DNA of 15,502 nucleotides from Candidatus Pacearchaeota archaeon ex4484_71 (GTDB taxonomy: Archaea > Nanobdellota > Nanobdellia > Pacearchaeales > GW2011-AR1): the NCBI GenBank assembly GCA_002254395.1, contig NJDN01000005.1:1-15502 (forward strand), written 5' to 3'. Shown piece by piece: positions 7,076 through 11,848 of the stretch; the stretch's first letter is position 1, and each line of letters starts with the position of its first letter. Under the pieces are notes generated by a model. It saw only the letters and a program-made list of their open reading frames with translations, made no database searches and was not told where the DNA came from. The position numbers and the translations under genes were made by a program.

Positions 7076-7285
7076 ATGAGGATTAAAGTAAAGCTACATC
7101 CCGGGTCAAAAAATGAGAAGGTCCTTGTTTTTGAAAATGGGGATTTGGAGGTTTGGATAAAGGAAAAGCCGATCGAAGGCAAGGCCAATTCTTATCTAGA
7201 GAAATTTTTAAAGAGGGAGATTGGAAAGTCTTACAAGGTTGTCAGGGGGTTTCGCTCAAGAAATAAAATTCTTGAAGAATTTTAA
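7076..7285 (+). CDS. DUF167 (YggU-like) family protein
   Basis: A 69-residue protein with the family signature in order: 'IKVKLHPGSKNEKV' at the N terminus, 'VWIKEKPIEGKAN' in the middle and 'VVRGFRSRNKIL' near the end. The ATG at 7076 starts immediately before the first conserved strand; the frame is open further upstream, but those codons overlap the SET gene and do not resemble the family. The cellular role of the family is not established. The family is small, so the length here is slightly short but appears complete. It is transcribed divergently from the SET gene. Confidence 0.88.
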   Translation: MRIKVKLHPGSKNEKVLVFENGDLEVWIKEKPIEGKANSYLEKFLKREIGKSYKVVRGFRSRNKILEEF

Positions 7286-7302
7286 ATCTAAATGAAAACT
7301 CA

Positions 7303-7308
7303 TTTAAA
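7303..7308 (+). promoter_or_regulatory. TATA box of the metallopeptidase gene
   Basis: TTTAAA centred 24.5 nt before the ATG at 7330, in the 44-nt gap after DUF167. It predicts a leaderless mRNA and a transcription unit separate from DUF167. No Shine-Dalgarno sequence is seen. Confidence 0.6.
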
Positions 7309-7329
7309 GAATAAAAGACGCTTCAATAT

Positions 7330-7728
7330 ATGAGGTATGAGTTTGCTCCTGATTTACAAATAAAAGCAGAAGATATTTGCAGAAAGATTTTTCCGCATGT
7401 GAGAATAGATAGGGTTAGGTGTTTCAGGAGTTATGGGAGCAAGGCAAAAGGCACAATTGCAAGGTGCCACTCTCTTGGAAAATTAATGCAGAAAGCAATA
7501 GGAATAGATGCAGTGTATGCAATAGAGTTTCTTGTTGAGGAATTTGAGAAGCTAGGTGATGAAGAGAAGTTGAAGGTTATAATTCATGAACTAATGCATA
7601 TACCAAAAACTTTTGGAGGGGGTTTTAAGCATCATGATTTTGTTACAGAGAAGAACGTCAACAAATGTTATAAGGAGTATAAAAAAATAAAAACTTTAAA
7701 GGAATATGAAAAAGAGGATAAATTTTGA
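7330..7728 (+). CDS. Putative HExxH zinc metallopeptidase (phage-metallopeptidase-like)
   Basis: A 132-residue soluble protein with the zinc-protease motif HELMH at residues 86-90, followed by IPKTFGGGFKHHDF, in which H101 or H102 is a probable third zinc ligand. The 'HELMHIP...HHDFV' arrangement is that of a small archaeal and phage putative metallopeptidase family. The N-terminal part has a Cys-containing segment ('RVRCFRS', 'IARCH') typical of the same family. No signal peptide is present, so it should act in the cytoplasm. The substrate is unknown. Its 3' end overlaps the DUF192 gene by 23 nt, which suggests coupled translation. Confidence 0.8.
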   Translation: MRYEFAPDLQIKAEDICRKIFPHVRIDRVRCFRSYGSKAKGTIARCHSLGKLMQKAIGIDAVYAIEFLVEEFEKLGDEEKLKVIIHELMHIPKTFGGGFKHHDFVTEKNVNKCYKEYKKIKTLKEYEKEDKF

Positions 7729-8050
7729 ATTTAGGGGAAAGAAAATTTCTCTCGAGGCTAAGAAAGTCGGCTTTTTGTCCGAAGGATGGGGGTTAATGTT
7801 CTCACGAAGGGAAAAAGCGAATGCACTTTTGTTTGAATTCAAGAAACCAACTATGTTAAAATTTACTTCTTTTTTTGTTTTTTATCCTTTTATTATGGTC
7901 TGGGTCGACGAGGTTGGAAAAGTTGTCGAGGTAAGAAGGGTGAATCCTTTCAAATTTTCTATATTGCCCAAAAGAAAATTCACGAAGGTTATTGAAATTC
8001 CAATTAATAAAAGATATTCTCATATTTTGAAGCTTCTCGACGAGGATTAG
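7706..8050 (+). CDS. DUF192 family protein
   Basis: A 114-residue protein matching the DUF192 (COG1430) pattern: 'GWGLMFSRREKANALLFEF' for the GLMFR block, a hydrophobic 'FYPFIMVWVDEVGKVVEV' for the LDvlFlD block, and 'FTKVIEIPI' for the vlElp block. Many bacterial members are exported; this one has no signal peptide. The ATG at 7706 lies inside the end of the metallopeptidase gene (23-nt overlap, different frame). No later ATG or GTG start would keep the first strand. The function of the family is not known. Confidence 0.78.
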   Translation: MKKRINFEFRGKKISLEAKKVGFLSEGWGLMFSRREKANALLFEFKKPTMLKFTSFFVFYPFIMVWVDEVGKVVEVRRVNPFKFSILPKRKFTKVIEIPINKRYSHILKLLDED

Positions 8051-8055
8051 AAAGA

Positions 8056-8061
8056 TTTAAA
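8056..8061 (+). promoter_or_regulatory. TATA box of the lysine-rich protein gene
   Basis: TTTAAA just after the DUF192 stop, centred 53.5 nt before the ATG at 8112. Expected initiation near 8084 gives a leader of about 28 nt that carries the strong Shine-Dalgarno at 8101-8107. A perfect 13-nt palindrome (8074-8086) covers the predicted start site. Confidence 0.5.
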
Positions 8062-8100
8062 TAGATAAAATGCATGATTTAATCATATTACTCTTAAAAA

Positions 8101-8107
8101 GGAGGTG
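8101..8107 (+). promoter_or_regulatory. Strong Shine-Dalgarno of the lysine-rich protein
   Basis: GGAGGTG, 4 nt before the ATG at 8112, is complementary to the archaeal 16S 3' tail. It is the best-placed ribosome binding site in the window and suggests an abundant product. Confidence 0.75.
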
Positions 8108-8111
8108 AAAA

Positions 8112-8348
8112 ATGGGGAAAGTAATTGTTAAGAAGGTTGTTAAGAGAAAGCCGGGATATCTTTACTACGTTGATGGAAATGGAAATGTTTGTGAAGCAAA
8201 GATGTCTAGGGGTGGCAAGAAGAAAAAGAAGAAGGCAACTAAGAAGAAAGCTGTAAAGAAGAAAGTTGTTAAGAAGAAAGCTGTAAAGAAGAAAGTTGCT
8301 AAGAAAAAACCTTCTAAGAAGAAAGCTACTAAGAAGAAGAGGAGATAA
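8112..8348 (+). CDS. Histone-H1-like lysine-rich protein with KKKxx repeats
   Basis: A 78-residue, extremely basic protein. Residues 1-35 look folded or semi-ordered ('KVIVKKVVKRKPGYLYYVDG', then 'NVCEAKMSRGG'). The last 40 residues are eight tandem pentads of the form KKKxx (AT, AV, VV, AV, VA, PS, AT, RR), encoded by a 15-nt period at 8226-8345. The composition is that of H1-like or AlgP-like tails that bind DNA or RNA without a rigid fold. The strong ribosome binding site fits a high-copy protein. The N-terminal segment is not assigned to a family here. Nucleic-acid compaction is the best guess; rRNA binding is an alternative. Confidence 0.8.
   Translation: MGKVIVKKVVKRKPGYLYYVDGNGNVCEAKMSRGGKKKKKKATKKKAVKKKVVKKKAVKKKVAKKKPSKKKATKKKRR
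8226..8345 (+). repeat. 15-bp coding tandem repeat (KKKxx pentads)
   Basis: Eight copies of a 15-nt unit beginning AAGAAGAAA or a close variant. The middle copies alternate between GCTGTA and GTTGTT/GTTGCT endings, which points to growth by unit duplication. It lies entirely within the lysine-rich gene. Confidence 0.8.
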
Positions 8349-8357
8349 ATTTCCTCC

Positions 8358-8390
8358 TTTTTGTTTTTTTATTTTTTATTCATATTTTTT
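8358..8390 (+). terminator. T-rich terminator after the lysine-rich gene
   Basis: Several T runs (5, 7, 6 and 6 bases) fill the 45-nt gap between the convergent ends of the lysine-rich gene (8348) and the deaminase gene (8394). This fits archaeal oligo-U termination for rightward transcripts. Confidence 0.6.
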
Positions 8391-8393
8391 GTT

Positions 8394-8933
8394 TTAAGGG
8401 TTGAATTGTTTGCCGTCGAATTTTATTTCTTTTCCACCTATTTTGCCCTTGATTGTGTCATATCTGACTCCGTGTTCTTTGAATATCTTTTTTGATTTGA
8501 TAAAACTTTTATTCCAGTATTCTCTTCTTTTTTCATCTCTTAATGAGCTGTTGTGTGTCAATCTTGTTGTTTCTGGAACTACAACTCTTCGAATTCCTGC
8601 ATCCACTAATTTTTTAGCACATTTATCACAAGGATCCCATGTAATATAGGCTGTTGCTCCCATGAGTGACGCTTTTTCCTCTCTTACAGTCTCTAGTGCA
8701 TCTTCTTCCGAATGTTCTAAAAGGGAATATTTCTCCGGTCTCCCGAATACTATCCTATTTCCTTTCCCCTCGAATCTTCCTTCTAGTCCTCTTTTTAACC
8801 TATTTGCTCCGAAATAAGTTTTTTCATTAGTAACTATCGCTGTGCCCGTCTGTGTTTCTTTATCCTGAGAATATTTACTTGCAAATTCAAAGGCTTTCCT
8901 TAAAAAATATATGTCCTTTTTTCTTTGATTCAT
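8394..8933 (-). CDS. dCMP/cytidine-deaminase-like zinc enzyme
   Basis: A 179-residue protein of the cytidine deaminase-like superfamily. H74-S75-E76 ('LLEHSEEDAL') supplies a zinc ligand and the proton-shuttle glutamate; P101-C102-x-x-C105 ('DPCDKC') supplies the other two zinc ligands. The usual HAE is HSE here, which keeps the catalytic residues. 'TGTAIV' near residue 30 is the usual substrate-side strand. Deamination of dCMP or a related nucleotide for dTTP supply is likely, but tRNA- or riboflavin-type deaminases cannot be excluded. The ATG at 8933 is chosen because it lies 25.5 nt from the TATA box; an in-frame TTG at 8990 would place the promoter inside the gene. It is divergent from Kae1. 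Confidence 0.83.
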   Translation of the reverse strand: MNQRKKDIYFLRKAFEFASKYSQDKETQTGTAIVTNEKTYFGANRLKRGLEGRFEGKGNRIVFGRPEKYSLLEHSEEDALETVREEKASLMGATAYITWDPCDKCAKKLVDAGIRRVVVPETTRLTHNSSLRDEKRREYWNKSFIKSKKIFKEHGVRYDTIKGKIGGKEIKFDGKQFNP

Positions 8934-8954
8934 GTGTTTTGAATTCCCAAATAT

Positions 8955-8962
8955 TTTATAAA
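8955..8962. promoter_or_regulatory. Shared bidirectional TATA box (deaminase / Kae1)
   Basis: The palindrome TTTATAAA is centred at 8958.5, exactly midway between the first bases of the two start codons (8933 minus, 8984 plus), 25.5 nt from each. The 50-nt gap contains no other good TATA box. One TBP site would drive two leaderless mRNAs in opposite directions. Confidence 0.68.
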
Positions 8963-8983
8963 GATTTGTCCAGTTTAAGACAT

Positions 8984-9973
8984 ATGTCAATAGTGTTAGG
9001 TGTTGAATCTACTGCGCACACCTTTGGAATAGGTGTCGTTAAAAATGGAAAAGTTATATCCAATGTTAGAGATATGTATACTACGAAAAAGGGGGGCATA
9101 ATCCCTGTAGATTCTGCAAGACATCATAGGACAGTTGCAGAGGATATTTATCAAAGGTCTCTCAAAGAAGCGGGAATCAGTGAGGGGGAGATAGATGCAA
9201 TTGCTTTTTCTCAAGGTCCTGGCTTACCTCCTTGTTTGCTCGAGGGTATGAAATTTTCAAAATCATTGTCTAAGAGGTTAAAGGTTCCTCTTGTTCCGGT
9301 GAATCATTGTGTTGCACATCTAGAGATTGGGAGAATAACAGGTGCAAAGGACCCCGCGCTCCTTTATGTTTCGGGAGCAAATACGCAAGTTATAGCTTAC
9401 GCTGCTGGGAAATACAGGGTCTTTGGGGAAACTTTAGATATAGGGGTAGGAAATTTTATTGACAATTTTGCACGTTATTCGGGAATTGGTTTCCCAGGAG
9501 GTCCAAAAATTGAGGCAATTGCAAAGAAAGGGAAAGAGTTTATTGATTTACCGTATAAAGTTAAGGGGATGGATGTTGCTTTTTCGGGGATTTTGACTAA
9601 TCTCAAACAAAAACTGGATTCAAAGAAATACAAAATAGAAGATTTAGCATACTCTATGCAAGAAACTGTTTTTGCAATGCTTGTCGAGACTGCGGAGAGA
9701 GCACTGGCCCACGTTGGAAAAAAAGAGCTCTTACTGGGAGGGGGTGTTGCATGTAACTCCCGGCTTGTTGAAATGTGTGAGAAGATGTGTGAAGGAAGAG
9801 GGGCAAAATTGTTTGTTCCAAATAAAAGTTTGCTTGTAGACAACGGTGCGATGATTGCTTACCTAGGAGAGATAATGTTTGAGAAAGGTTTAGGTTTCAA
9901 GGGAGAGGAAATGGAGAATTTAGATATAAAACCTCGTCAAAGGACTGACGATGTAGAGGTTAGATGGAAATAA
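8984..9973 (+). CDS. kae1: KEOPS subunit Kae1, tRNA t6A threonylcarbamoyltransferase
   Basis: A 329-residue ASKHA-fold enzyme that transfers threonylcarbamoyl to A37 of ANN-decoding tRNAs as the catalytic subunit of KEOPS. The start MSIVLGVESTAHTFG is the canonical N terminus. Metal ligands are visible as H108-x3-H112 in VNHCVAHLEIG and D in 'LVDNGAMIAY'. 'SQGPGLPPCL', 'MDVAFSGILTN' and 'LLGGGVACNSRL' match the family. The length is that of a stand-alone Kae1: no Bud32 kinase is fused at the C terminus, unlike in several other archaea, and no Bud32, Cgi121 or Pcc1 gene is visible nearby. Longer upstream frame is not used because the TATA box would be inside it. Confidence 0.95.
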   Translation: MSIVLGVESTAHTFGIGVVKNGKVISNVRDMYTTKKGGIIPVDSARHHRTVAEDIYQRSLKEAGISEGEIDAIAFSQGPGLPPCLLEGMKFSKSLSKRLKVPLVPVNHCVAHLEIGRITGAKDPALLYVSGANTQVIAYAAGKYRVFGETLDIGVGNFIDNFARYSGIGFPGGPKIEAIAKKGKEFIDLPYKVKGMDVAFSGILTNLKQKLDSKKYKIEDLAYSMQETVFAMLVETAERALAHVGKKELLLGGGVACNSRLVEMCEKMCEGRGAKLFVPNKSLLVDNGAMIAYLGEIMFEKGLGFKGEEMENLDIKPRQRTDDVEVRWK

Positions 9974-9992
9974 GTCTTGAATGTTCATAATC

Positions 9993-9998
9993 TTTAAA
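9993..9998 (+). promoter_or_regulatory. TATA box of the orphan at 10021
   Basis: TTTAAA centred 25.5 nt before the ATG at 10021, in the 47-nt gap after kae1. It predicts a leaderless transcript separate from kae1. Confidence 0.6.
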
Positions 9999-10020
9999 TA
10001 ATTCTTTTCGATGTTCTGTT

Positions 10021-10320
10021 ATGGCATTTGATGATAAAAAAATATTGGCTTATTATGCAATGGTGGATACTGGGTTTGATGCTCGTAAGAATCCTTTAAG
10101 GACATTAAAATTTGATAGAGATGTAGGCTTTCTTTTTCCTGGTGTTCGTGGAGGGCCCAAATTTTCTTCTGAAGTTTTGGATGAAGAGAACAGATATCTT
10201 TTTTATTATTCTGGAAGTAGAAGAGACATGTATATGTTGAGAGACCACTTTGTTGGAAAGGGATTAGCTAAAAAAGTTTCCATCGGAATTGTATGGAAAG
10301 ATTCTCAAATTGACGAGTGA
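10021..10320 (+). CDS. Hypothetical protein, 99 residues
   Basis: A soluble, complete small protein that I do not recognise. It has no signal peptide, membrane helix or cysteines. Visible segments are an N-terminal 'KKILAYYAMVDTGFDARKN', a central 'VGFLFPGVRGGPKFSS', a Tyr-rich 'NRYLFYYSGSRRDMYMLRDH' and a C-terminal strand 'KVSIGIVWKD'. It has its own leaderless promoter. Codon use looks like that of its neighbours. It sits between kae1 and the L7Ae cluster, a translation-related context that is only weak evidence of function. Confidence 0.72.
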   Translation: MAFDDKKILAYYAMVDTGFDARKNPLRTLKFDRDVGFLFPGVRGGPKFSSEVLDEENRYLFYYSGSRRDMYMLRDHFVGKGLAKKVSIGIVWKDSQIDE

Positions 10321-10338
10321 CAGTTCATTGCGCAAACT

Positions 10339-10346
10339 TTATAAAC
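10339..10346 (+). promoter_or_regulatory. TATA box of the L7Ae ribosomal gene cluster
   Basis: TTTATAAA in the context CTTTATAAACC, centred 82.5 nt before the L7Ae ATG. Initiation about 26-29 nt downstream would fall at 10368-10372, so this gene has a leader of roughly 55 nt, unlike the leaderless genes around it. Confidence 0.7.
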
Positions 10347-10366
10347 CAGTTTGGTTCTTTATTCTT

Positions 10367-10394
10367 GTCCGATGAACACTGTTCAGATGAGGAT
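10367..10394 (+). promoter_or_regulatory. Kink-turn in the L7Ae mRNA leader
   Basis: The RNA folds as a consensus kink-turn. The non-canonical (NC) stem is UCC (10368-10370) with GGA (10391-10393), extendable by a G-U pair. The two GA dinucleotides at 10371-10372 and 10389-10390 form the tandem sheared G-A pairs. The three-base bulge is GAU (10386-10388). The canonical stem is UGAAC (10373-10377) with GUUCA (10381-10385), closed by an ACU loop. The core CC-GA and AU-GA-GG is the same as in the U4 snRNA kink-turn bound by the L7Ae-family 15.5K protein. L7Ae binding to a kink-turn in its own mRNA leader is reported in Sulfolobus, so translational autoregulation is the likely role. Confidence 0.8.
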
Positions 10395-10424
10395 GGTGTT
10401 CTAACTAAATAACTTGTGACGAAA

Positions 10425-10727
10425 ATGGATGCATATCAAATAATTGAGAAAGCAAAGAGAACTGGAAAGATTGAGAAGGGAACCAACGAAGTTACTAAGG
10501 CAATTGAAAGAGGTACTGCAAAATTTGTTGCGTATGCAGCAGATGTGGACCCCAAAGAAATTGTTGCCCACTTGCCGTTGCTTTGCAAGGAAAAAGGAAT
10601 TCCTTGTTTAGAAGCAGATAGCAAACAAAAGTTGGGGGTAGCTGTAGGAATTCCGGTTTCTGCGTCTTCTGTGGCTGTGATTGAAGCCGGAGAGGCAGAC
10701 AAAGACATTGCTTCTCTCAAGAAATAA
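10425..10727 (+). CDS. rpl7ae: Ribosomal protein L7Ae (kink-turn binding protein)
   Basis: A 100-residue protein of the L7Ae/L30e fold. It binds kink-turns in 23S rRNA, box C/D and H/ACA guide RNAs and RNase P RNA. GTNEVTKAIERG (residues 19-30) is the RNA-binding signature; 'ADVDPKEIVAHLPLLC' and the 'GIPVSASSVAVIE' loop that recognises the kink-turn are also intact. The ATG at 10425 is used; an in-frame GTG at 10416 would add three residues. No Shine-Dalgarno is obvious. The length is slightly below the usual 120. It heads the cluster with S28e and L24e. Confidence 0.96.
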   Translation: MDAYQIIEKAKRTGKIEKGTNEVTKAIERGTAKFVAYAADVDPKEIVAHLPLLCKEKGIPCLEADSKQKLGVAVGIPVSASSVAVIEAGEADKDIASLKK

Positions 10728-10739
10728 TTTTAATTTAAA

Positions 10740-11033
10740 ATGGCAAAGACTCAAAAGAAGAGAGAAGTAAAAGCGAAAGCGCAGAAAGGAAGCGACAAGA
10801 TTGTTTCTGGAGAGACAGTTCCGGCAGTTGTACAGGAATTAATAGGTAGAACAGGTTTTAGAGGAGAGATTACGCAAGTGAAGTGTCTTGTTAAGGAAGG
10901 CAAAGACAAGGGGCGTTCTATGAGAAGAAACGTGAGGGGGGCAGTGAGAGTTGGAGATATTCTAATGCTTCGAGAGACAGAGATCGAGGCTAGAAAAATA
11001 AGATCAAATATAACAAAAGGGAGTTATAGTTAA
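10740..11033 (+). CDS. rps28e: 30S ribosomal protein S28e
   Basis: A 97-residue protein. The core from about residue 23 onward ('TVPAVVQELIGRTGFRGEI', then 'RRNVRGAVRVGDILMLRETE' with 'EARKIR') is the S28e OB-like domain that sits near the mRNA exit of the small subunit. The family is usually about 70 residues, so this copy has a basic N-terminal extension of about 20 residues (KTQKKREVKAKAQKGSDK) and a short C-terminal one. It follows L7Ae by 12 nt and is followed directly, with no gap, by the next ATG. Confidence 0.94.
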   Translation: MAKTQKKREVKAKAQKGSDKIVSGETVPAVVQELIGRTGFRGEITQVKCLVKEGKDKGRSMRRNVRGAVRVGDILMLRETEIEARKIRSNITKGSYS

Positions 11034-11279
11034 ATGGGCTTGAAAGAATTAAGTGATAAAATAGAGAAAGTAGAAAAGAAACTTGGTGATCTTGAGGCTG
11101 GAAAGGTTCTAGAAGTCTCTGATTTATCGAAGGATGTTGCGGAGGACTTAGCTGCACATTACAGGAGAGATTATTTTGTTATGGGTCCAAATGTGGATAA
11201 TAAAAGTTCGGCAGAAGGAGAGGATAGATATCTTATCTTAGTGGCGAAATATAGCGGGAGGGATGAGAAAAATGCCTAA
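11034..11279 (+). CDS. Hypothetical protein between S28e and L24e
   Basis: An 81-residue acidic protein that I do not recognise. The first ~25 residues form a probable coiled coil (KELSDKIEKVEKKLGDLEAG). The middle is helical and acidic ('VSDLSKDVAEDLAAHYRRDY') and the end is strand-like ('DRYLILVAKYSG'). The ATG abuts the S28e stop and the 3' end overlaps the L24e start by 8 nt, so it is embedded in the ribosomal operon. No gene is known to me at this position in the usual L7Ae-S28e-L24e cluster. A ribosome-associated role is inferred from context only. Confidence 0.75.
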   Translation: MGLKELSDKIEKVEKKLGDLEAGKVLEVSDLSKDVAEDLAAHYRRDYFVMGPNVDNKSSAEGEDRYLILVAKYSGRDEKNA

Positions 11280-11478
11280 GTGTGTTTATTGCCATAAGCA
11301 ATATGAATTTCCGAAAGGCTTAACTCTCATTGGTAAGGACGGTTCTATAAACTACCTTTGTTCCGCAAAGTGCAGAAAGAATATGGAAATGGGAAGAAGA
11401 AAAGTTCGGTGGCTTCCAGAAGATTTAAAGTTTAACCCAAAGAACAAGAAGAAAGAGAAGAAAAAGAAGAGGAAGTAG
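11272..11478 (+). CDS. rpl24e: 50S ribosomal protein L24e
   Basis: A 68-residue protein beginning MPKCVYCHK. A zinc site C4-x2-C7 and C30-x3-C34 and the segment 'YLCSAKCRKNMEMGRRKVRW' are diagnostic. The C terminus is a Lys/Arg/Asn tail. The ATG at 11272 is preferred to the in-frame ATG at 11263 because GGGAGGG at about 11256-11262 then has proper spacing and the family starts with this Met. It overlaps the preceding gene by 8 nt. In many archaea ndk follows; here it is absent. Confidence 0.95.
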   Translation: MPKCVYCHKQYEFPKGLTLIGKDGSINYLCSAKCRKNMEMGRRKVRWLPEDLKFNPKNKKKEKKKKRK

Positions 11479-11502
11479 CTTCTTGGTTGTGAAGACGGGA
11501 GA

Positions 11503-11524
11503 TTTTTTTGAGGAAATATTTTTT
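11503..11524 (+). terminator. Oligo-T terminator of the L7Ae-L24e cluster
   Basis: T runs of seven (11503-11509) and six (11519-11524) begin 24 nt after the L24e stop and precede the convergent gene end at 11532. Confidence 0.55.
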
Positions 11525-11531
11525 GGTAAGT

Positions 11532-11825
11532 TTAATCACATAATTTTCCAATTGCTTCTTCATATTTTTGGGCAGTGATACCTTCATATTTTTTTATTCC
11601 AAATCCAGTAGGGGTCATTTTTATCAGTTTGTTTCCCTCGCAGATTATTTTATAATCTTCGCAATAGTTGTCCTCCACACAAATTGCTTTAGTGTATGAA
11701 TACTCTTGATTTTCATATTTTTTTATAAAATTTCCTGTTATTCCTGTTTTTATAATAAAAAAAGGCACCAAAATGAAGGCCAAAATCAGCACAATTGTGA
11801 TTGTTTTTCTCAGTCTTTTTTTCAT
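11532..11825 (-). CDS. Small membrane-anchored hypothetical protein
   Basis: A 97-residue protein with a basic start (KKRLRKTI), one hydrophobic helix at about residues 9-27, then TGITGNF and a short extracellular domain with four cysteines (C49, C55, C61, C96 approximately), which may pair as two disulfides. No family is recognised. The post-helix ITGNF matches the TG[NY] motif after the anchors of the surface proteins at 1943, 3223 and 3858. The gene is leaderless: TTTAAA lies 26.5 nt upstream. It is divergent from gyrB but uses its own TATA box. Confidence 0.72.
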   Translation of the reverse strand: MKKRLRKTITIVLILAFILVPFFIIKTGITGNFIKKYENQEYSYTKAICVEDNYCEDYKIICEGNKLIKMTPTGFGIKKYEGITAQKYEEAIGKLCD

Positions 11826-11848
11826 AAATATTCTTTGTTATATTTTTA

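Noticed and set aside
8226..8345. Tandem repeat as a CRISPR or minisatellite element
   Set aside because: There are no spacers, the period is 15 nt in frame, and it translates into an orderly KKKxx series.
8401..8649. Plus-strand frame opposite the deaminase gene
   Set aside because: The minus strand carries the zinc motifs HSE and PCxxC; the plus frame has no recognisable feature.
10367..10404. A box C/D guide RNA instead of an mRNA leader
   Set aside because: There is a kink-turn core but no CUGA D box at a suitable distance and no second C'/D' pair; the position before L7Ae fits a leader.
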